A stretch of DNA of 64,000 nt from NCBI RefSeq assembly GCF_900230255.1, contig NZ_OCNJ01000012.1, forward strand, positions 1-64,000. Direction: 5' to 3'. Both the position numbers and the translations under genes were made by a program. This DNA comes from Caenispirillum bisanense. Its GTDB lineage: Bacteria > Pseudomonadota > Alphaproteobacteria > Rhodospirillales > Rhodospirillaceae. The notes beneath the pieces were generated by a model. It saw only the letters and a list, made by a program, of their open reading frames with translations. It was not told where the DNA came from and did no database searches. The stretch's first letter is position 1. Every line of letters starts with the position of its first letter. Positions 59,494 through 64,000 of the stretch are shown here, in pieces.

Positions 59494-60377
59494 CAGACGC
59501 CGCCCTGCTCGCCCGTCGTGACATTCTCGACAGCTTCCTCGCCTTCGCGGCGGAGCTGAACGTCCATCGCGTGGCCGTCGCCGGCCACCGGCGGCGCTCC
59601 CGTCCGGCGGCGGAAGCGGCGGGCGAGGGCGGCGGCGACGCCGACGCGCTGCCGGAATTCCTGCTGGAGGCGCCGGTGGGCGTCACCGAAGTGGCCGCCC
59701 GCGACGGCGAGCTGGCCCCCATGGCGCCGGTGGACGCCGACATCATCCTCGACCGCCTGCAGCAGTTCCTGGAGTCCGACGCCCGCCAGTTCGGCCGGCG
59801 CGCCACCGACTTCATGCTGGCGCAGTACCGCGAGGCGCAATACGCCATGGTGGCGCTGGCCGACGACGTGTTCCTGCACGAACTGGACTGGCCCGGCCGC
59901 GAGCAGTGGCGCGAGGCCCTGCTGGAACAGCGCATCTTCAATTCCCGCCTGGCCGGCGACCGCATCTTCGAGCGCATCGACCGCCTGCTGGCCGCTGGCG
60001 ACCGCCGCCTGCTGCAATTGGCGGCGGTGTACCTCTGCATCCTGTCGCTCGGTTTCCGTGGCCGCCATCGCGGTCCCGGCGGCGAGGCGGCGGTGCGCGG
60101 CTACGCCCAGCGGCTGTTCGAGCTGCTGTCGGGCCGCGAGCCCGAGCTGCTCGGCGACTTCGTCACCACCACCCGGCCGCTGGTGCCGGCGGCCTATGCC
60201 CATACCGTGGTCGGCGACATCTCCCGCCGCCGCCGCGTCCACCCGCGCTGGCCGGCCATCGTCGCCGCCGTGGTCGTCGGCTGGCTGCTGGTCGGGCAGG
60301 GGGTGTGGATGCTGACCTCCTCGCCGACGGCCGAGGCGGCCGACAGCGTCATCCGCGCCGCGGGAGAAAGCCGATGA
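59490..60377 (+). CDS. tssL: T6SS membrane complex protein TssL (DotU/IcmH)
   Basis: A 295-residue single-pass inner-membrane protein. The cytoplasmic hook domain shows DADIILDRLQQFLESDARQF, YREAQYAMVALADDVFLHEL, DWPGREQWREALLEQRIFNS, and LQLAAVYLCILSLGFRGRHR, with one C-terminal membrane helix at about 258-278 (WPAIVAAVVVGWLLVGQGVW). A short periplasmic tail without an OmpA domain follows. It sits between tssK and tssM and overlaps tssM by four bases. Confidence 0.95.
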   Translation: MTDAALLARRDILDSFLAFAAELNVHRVAVAGHRRRSRPAAEAAGEGGGDADALPEFLLEAPVGVTEVAARDGELAPMAPVDADIILDRLQQFLESDARQFGRRATDFMLAQYREAQYAMVALADDVFLHELDWPGREQWREALLEQRIFNSRLAGDRIFERIDRLLAAGDRRLLQLAAVYLCILSLGFRGRHRGPGGEAAVRGYAQRLFELLSGREPELLGDFVTTTRPLVPAAYAHTVVGDISRRRRVHPRWPAIVAAVVVGWLLVGQGVWMLTSSPTAEAADSVIRAAGESR

Positions 60378-63300
60378 TGGACGGCCTCTTCGTCTACGCC
60401 GCCCAGAACCAGATGATCGCGCTGGCGGTCATCGGCGTGCTGATCCTGCTGCTCATCGTCGGCATGATCGTCATCCTGGTGCGCGCCAACCGCGCCGCCC
60501 GCCTCGCCGCCGAGGAACCGCCGCCGGAGCCGGCAGCGACCGAGCTGGACGTGGTGGCGGTCACCCCGGCCGACATCGAGGCGCAGAAGCAGGAAGCGGC
60601 CAAGAGCCTGCGCCGCCTGCTGCGCGACGGTCTGGCCGGCGTGCGCGAGTCCTTCGCCCGCAACCCCTACCTCATGCCCTGGGTGCTGCGCGTCGGCGTC
60701 GGCGGTGTGCCGGCCGGCGGCCTGCTGGAAGCGGTGGACGAGATCCGCCCGAGCGTCGGCGAGGCCGGCCGCGACCCGCTGGCGTGGCGCTACTACGAGC
60801 GCGGCGTCGTCATCGACGTGTGCGATCCCGACGCCTGGACGGCGGTGCTGAACTTCACCGCCAAGGTGCGCCCGTCGCTGCCGGTGGACGGCATCGTCCT
60901 GACCGTGCCGGTGCAGGCCCTGCGCGACCCCAAGAAGGCGACGGCGCTGGGCGCCGAGGCCTACGGCATGCTGTGGCGCGCCCAGCGCATGCTCGGCTTC
61001 TCCATCCCGGTCTTCGTGGTGGTGGCAGGCACCGAGGAGTTGCCCGGCTTCCAGGCCTTCGAGGAGATGCTGCCGACCGTCTATCGCGACGGCATGCTGG
61101 GCTGGTCGTTCCCCTATCCCATGGAAACGGCCTTCACGCCCGATTACGTGACCGAGGCCCTGCAGAGCGTCGAGACCAGCCTGCTGGCGGTGGCGCTGGA
61201 AGCCTACGGCACCGTGCTCGACGGCGAGCAGGGGGCGGAGATCCTGCGGGTGCGCGACGAGCTGGCCGACCTGGAGGAGCCGCTGCGCGCCTTCCTGTCG
61301 ACCGCATTCCGCCGCACCGCCTTCCAGGAATCCAACTACTTCCGCGGCCTCTACTTCATCACCCGCAGCGACGACGAGGGCGCGGCCTCCTTCGCCCACG
61401 ATCTGCTCGACAAGAAGGTCTTCGCCGAACACGGCCTGCCGACCCAGCTGTCCGGCGTCGGGCGGTCGCGCGTGCTGCGCCGCTTCGCGTGGCCGACGGC
61501 GGCCGCCGTGGTCGGGCTGGTGGCGGCGGGGACCATCTGGGCCTCGGTCGGCCGCGTCGCCGACTACGAGAAGCAGGTGGTGCCGGTGCTGCGCTCCACC
61601 GCCGCCGACGTCGCCACCACCGCCGGCATCCGCACCGGCGAGACCGATCCGGGCGCCGCCGCCGATGCCGCCGTGCGCTACCTGCGCAACGCCACCGTGC
61701 TGACCGACGCCGAGCCCATGGTCTACATGCCCTCGACGTGGTTCCAGGACGATCCCTACGGCGTCGAGGCCGCCATGCGGGCGGGCTGGCGCCATGTGGC
61801 CCTGGCCGGCGTCAAGGTGCAGATCGAGAAGCGGCTGTCGGACCTCGCCACGTCGGGCGACACCGACCTGCCGGCCGACGTCGCCTTCACCCGCTTCATG
61901 ACCCGCGTCGCCGAAGCCGAGGCCTTCGCGCTCGCCTTCAACCAGATCGGCCGCACGGGCAATGCGCCCATGGTGCGCGAGATGCTGAACTACGCGCTGG
62001 CAATCGACGTGCCGCGGCGGACCATCGACAACCTGGAAGCCTGGGGCGCCATCGGCGGCCGGGCCGAGCCCATCGACGATCCGCGCCTGCGCATCGACCT
62101 GACGCAGTTCCAGGAAGCCGCCCGCGGCACCTACCTGCAGCTCGCCGACGGCTACTTCCGCATGCTGGCGGCCGGCGGTCAGGCGGGCCTGCGCCTGCAA
62201 CTGGTGGCCGAGGAAATGCGGCTGCTCGCCAGCGGCCGCCGGGCCGGCGGCGAGGCGACGGCCAGCTTCATGGAAATCTCCGCCGGGCTGGAGGAGGCCA
62301 TGGGCCTGCTCGCCTCCGGCCAGCCGTCGTGGCTCGGGGCCGACGGCCCGGTGCTGCCGCAGGACGTGGACATCCTCATCCAGGCCTCGGCGGCGTCGCA
62401 GCTGCTGGGCGACCGCTCGACCCGCGACGCCATGGCCATCGCCCGCCAGCGCTACGAGCAGGTGCGCGACAAGCTGGCGGCCATCGACTCGCTCATCGGT
62501 CCGCTGGTGATGCGCAACGGCGACGGTACCGCGGCCCTGTCCGGCCCGGCCGAAGGCCTGCGCCAGGTGCTGGACGGCTGGCTGCAGCGCCGCTTCATGG
62601 CGCCGACCGACGCCGCCTTCGCCACCGCGCCGGCCTCCGGCTACGGCTGGGACGCCGCCATCCTGGAAAGCGTGCCGCCGCTGTTCGAGGACTACCTGCT
62701 GTTCGACGCCAAGGAACTGGCGCAGATGCCGCAGGCCCTGCGCGGCGCCGCCCGCTCGGCGGCCCAGGCGGCGCTGCTGTCGTCGGTGGAGCGGGTGTAC
62801 GACCGCGCCGCCACGGGCGTCACCGCCGAGGCGGCGGCCGTCAGCAACTCGCTCGCGCAGCTGCGCGACTGGGCGCGGTCGCTGCGCATCGCCGTGCCGG
62901 TGGTGGAACGCTCCATCCAGACCTTCATGCAGCTCGGCATGGCCAATGCCGCCGATTCCCTGCGCTTCCGCGTCGCCGACCTGGCCCAGGCCATCGTCGA
63001 CCGCGTCGACCGCATGGTGGACGAAGACGGCATCTACCGGGCGAGCGACCTCTACCTCGCCGGCTGGCACGGCGAGCCCATGTCGGCGCACGGCCTGTTC
63101 GACCAGCGCGACGCCGCGGCGCTGCGCCTGCGCCTCATGCAGTGGCGCATGGAGATCGCGTCGCTGGCCCGCGAGACGGCCAGCCCGCTGCTGGAAATCC
63201 TCGCCCGGCCGCTCATGCAGACGCCGCGCTCCATGGCCATCGCCAGCAAGTGGCTGGGCGTGGTCGGCGCGCTCGACGCCTACGACGGCTCGCGGCCCAA

Positions 63301-64000
63301 CAGCACGCTGATGCAGCTGGAGAAGTTCGTCACCGAGGTGGTGCCGACCATCACCCAGGAAACCTGCCTCGGCCCGGCGACCGAGCCCGACATGGCCGGC
63401 GACTTCTTCGCCGACCGGGTGAACGCCCTGAAGCAGGACATCCGCACCCGCTGCCTGGAAGTCATGGACGAGCGCCTGATCGCCGCCTACGCCACGTTGC
63501 GCGGCATCTTCGAGCAGAGCCTGGCCGGCCGCGAGCCCTTCGCCGGCGGGGCGGCCGAGGTGGCGGCGACGCCGCAGGACGTGCGCGCCTTCTACGCCGC
63601 CTTCGACGCCAACGCCGAGGTGCTGACCACCGCCATCCCGGCGGCGGCCCGCACCCGGCCGGAATGGCGCACGCCGTCGGACTTCATCGCCACCATGGCG
63701 GCGGCGCGCCCGCTGCTCATGTACGTCGCCGATCCGCAGCCGAAGACCCGCCTCGTGGTGGCGCCGACGGTGCGCGCCGCGCGTGCCATCGAGGTCGGCG
63801 GCCGCGACATCATCGAGTGGACGTTCACCATGGGCGAACGCCGCTTCTCCAGCTTCGCCAAGGACGAGATCGCCTGGTTCCCCGGCGAGCGCGCCGGCAT
63901 CGACCTGCGCTGGGCCAAGGACGGCCCGGTCATCCCGCTGCGCGCCGAGGGCCCGGTGGCCGACGGCATCGACGGCCTGACCGCGCGCTTCTCGGCCGAC
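60374..64000 (+). CDS. tssM: T6SS membrane complex protein TssM (IcmF), truncated by window end
   Basis: At least 1209 residues, open at the right end. One membrane helix at about 14-37 (MIALAVIGVLILLLIVGMIV), a cytoplasmic domain, a second helix at about 376-395 (PTAAAVVGLVAAGTIWASVG) and a long periplasmic helical region with the C-terminal beta domain near the end (RAIEVGGRDIIEWTFTMGER). The cytoplasmic domain is degenerate: the usual Walker A of IcmF reads VGVGGVPAGGLLEAVDE near 109-125, without a GKT, and the DTAGR box reads DVCDP. Most IcmF proteins have two N-terminal helices; only one is visible here. Confidence 0.93.
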   Translation, partial: MMDGLFVYAAQNQMIALAVIGVLILLLIVGMIVILVRANRAARLAAEEPPPEPAATELDVVAVTPADIEAQKQEAAKSLRRLLRDGLAGVRESFARNPYLMPWVLRVGVGGVPAGGLLEAVDEIRPSVGEAGRDPLAWRYYERGVVIDVCDPDAWTAVLNFTAKVRPSLPVDGIVLTVPVQALRDPKKATALGAEAYGMLWRAQRMLGFSIPVFVVVAGTEELPGFQAFEEMLPTVYRDGMLGWSFPYPMETAFTPDYVTEALQSVETSLLAVALEAYGTVLDGEQGAEILRVRDELADLEEPLRAFLSTAFRRTAFQESNYFRGLYFITRSDDEGAASFAHDLLDKKVFAEHGLPTQLSGVGRSRVLRRFAWPTAAAVVGLVAAGTIWASVGRVADYEKQVVPVLRSTAADVATTAGIRTGETDPGAAADAAVRYLRNATVLTDAEPMVYMPSTWFQDDPYGVEAAMRAGWRHVALAGVKVQIEKRLSDLATSGDTDLPADVAFTRFMTRVAEAEAFALAFNQIGRTGNAPMVREMLNYALAIDVPRRTIDNLEAWGAIGGRAEPIDDPRLRIDLTQFQEAARGTYLQLADGYFRMLAAGGQAGLRLQLVAEEMRLLASGRRAGGEATASFMEISAGLEEAMGLLASGQPSWLGADGPVLPQDVDILIQASAASQLLGDRSTRDAMAIARQRYEQVRDKLAAIDSLIGPLVMRNGDGTAALSGPAEGLRQVLDGWLQRRFMAPTDAAFATAPASGYGWDAAILESVPPLFEDYLLFDAKELAQMPQALRGAARSAAQAALLSSVERVYDRAATGVTAEAAAVSNSLAQLRDWARSLRIAVPVVERSIQTFMQLGMANAADSLRFRVADLAQAIVDRVDRMVDEDGIYRASDLYLAGWHGEPMSAHGLFDQRDAAALRLRLMQWRMEIASLARETASPLLEILARPLMQTPRSMAIASKWLGVVGALDAYDGSRPNSTLMQLEKFVTEVVPTITQETCLGPATEPDMAGDFFADRVNALKQDIRTRCLEVMDERLIAAYATLRGIFEQSLAGREPFAGGAAEVAATPQDVRAFYAAFDANAEVLTTAIPAAARTRPEWRTPSDFIATMAAARPLLMYVADPQPKTRLVVAPTVRAARAIEVGGRDIIEWTFTMGERRFSSFAKDEIAWFPGERAGIDLRWAKDGPVIPLRAEGPVADGIDGLTARFSAD

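Noticed and set aside
60194-63091. 965-codon minus-strand frame antisense to tssL/tssM
   Set aside because: Rich in His/Gly/Arg repeats of the antisense type; tssL and tssM on the other strand have strong motif support.

Overview
The window is a high-GC chromosomal segment of an alphaproteobacterium, most likely of the Rhodospirillales/Azospirillum type. This is judged from the gene order mutM-ech-rpsT-dnaA-dnaN-recF-gyrB, the ubiE-ubiB-coaBC-dut block, a class II aroA, a TIGR02300-type acidic protein, and GTCATGSCCGG-type dispersed palindromes. No database search was possible; assignments rest on motifs, length and context.

Layout. 1-120 is the tail of an IS110-type transposase. 449-19058 is a replication-origin-type housekeeping block: a GST-fold protein (possibly FzlA), ubiE, ubiB, a methyltransferase-like gene, coaBC, dut, an Rrf2 regulator with cysK, mutM, an enoyl-CoA hydratase, rpsT, dnaA, two small unknown genes, dnaN, recF and gyrB. 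19059-21170 is a low-GC, oppositely oriented three-gene cassette (ParA-type ATPase, unknown protein, HEPN/DUF5677-like helical protein). It butts directly against the gyrB stop codon and is the best candidate here for an undescribed mobile, possibly defensive, system. 21232-27674 returns to housekeeping genes: a CoA-binding protein, tRNA-Ala(GGC), a TIGR02300 protein, aroA-cmk and rpsA. 27762-33147 is accessory metabolism: a quinone reductase/LysR pair, a tetR-ligase-crotonase operon, and an orphan response regulator.

33577-44870 is a complete urea uptake and hydrolysis locus, urtABCDE-ureDABCEFG, preceded by a good sigma-54 promoter. That fits nitrogen-limitation control. Two palindrome-bounded repeat elements (216 and 287 bp) are inserted between ureD/ureA and ureC/ureE. 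45017-47924 holds ahpC-ahpF peroxide reductase and a YqhA-family membrane protein.

48181-64000 leads into a divergent type VI secretion locus. tssJ-like, tssK, tssL and tssM (running off the end) are preceded by a tightly packed set of unusual envelope genes: two membrane sensor-like proteins, a HAMP/SpoIIE-type phosphatase that has lost its metal-binding aspartates, a lytic transglycosylase, a 124-residue secreted protein made of PSL repeats, and two SPOR-domain proteins. TssM lacks a recognisable Walker A motif. Together they suggest a T6SS variant in which nucleotide-driven and phosphatase steps are degenerate and peptidoglycan-linked accessory proteins are prominent.
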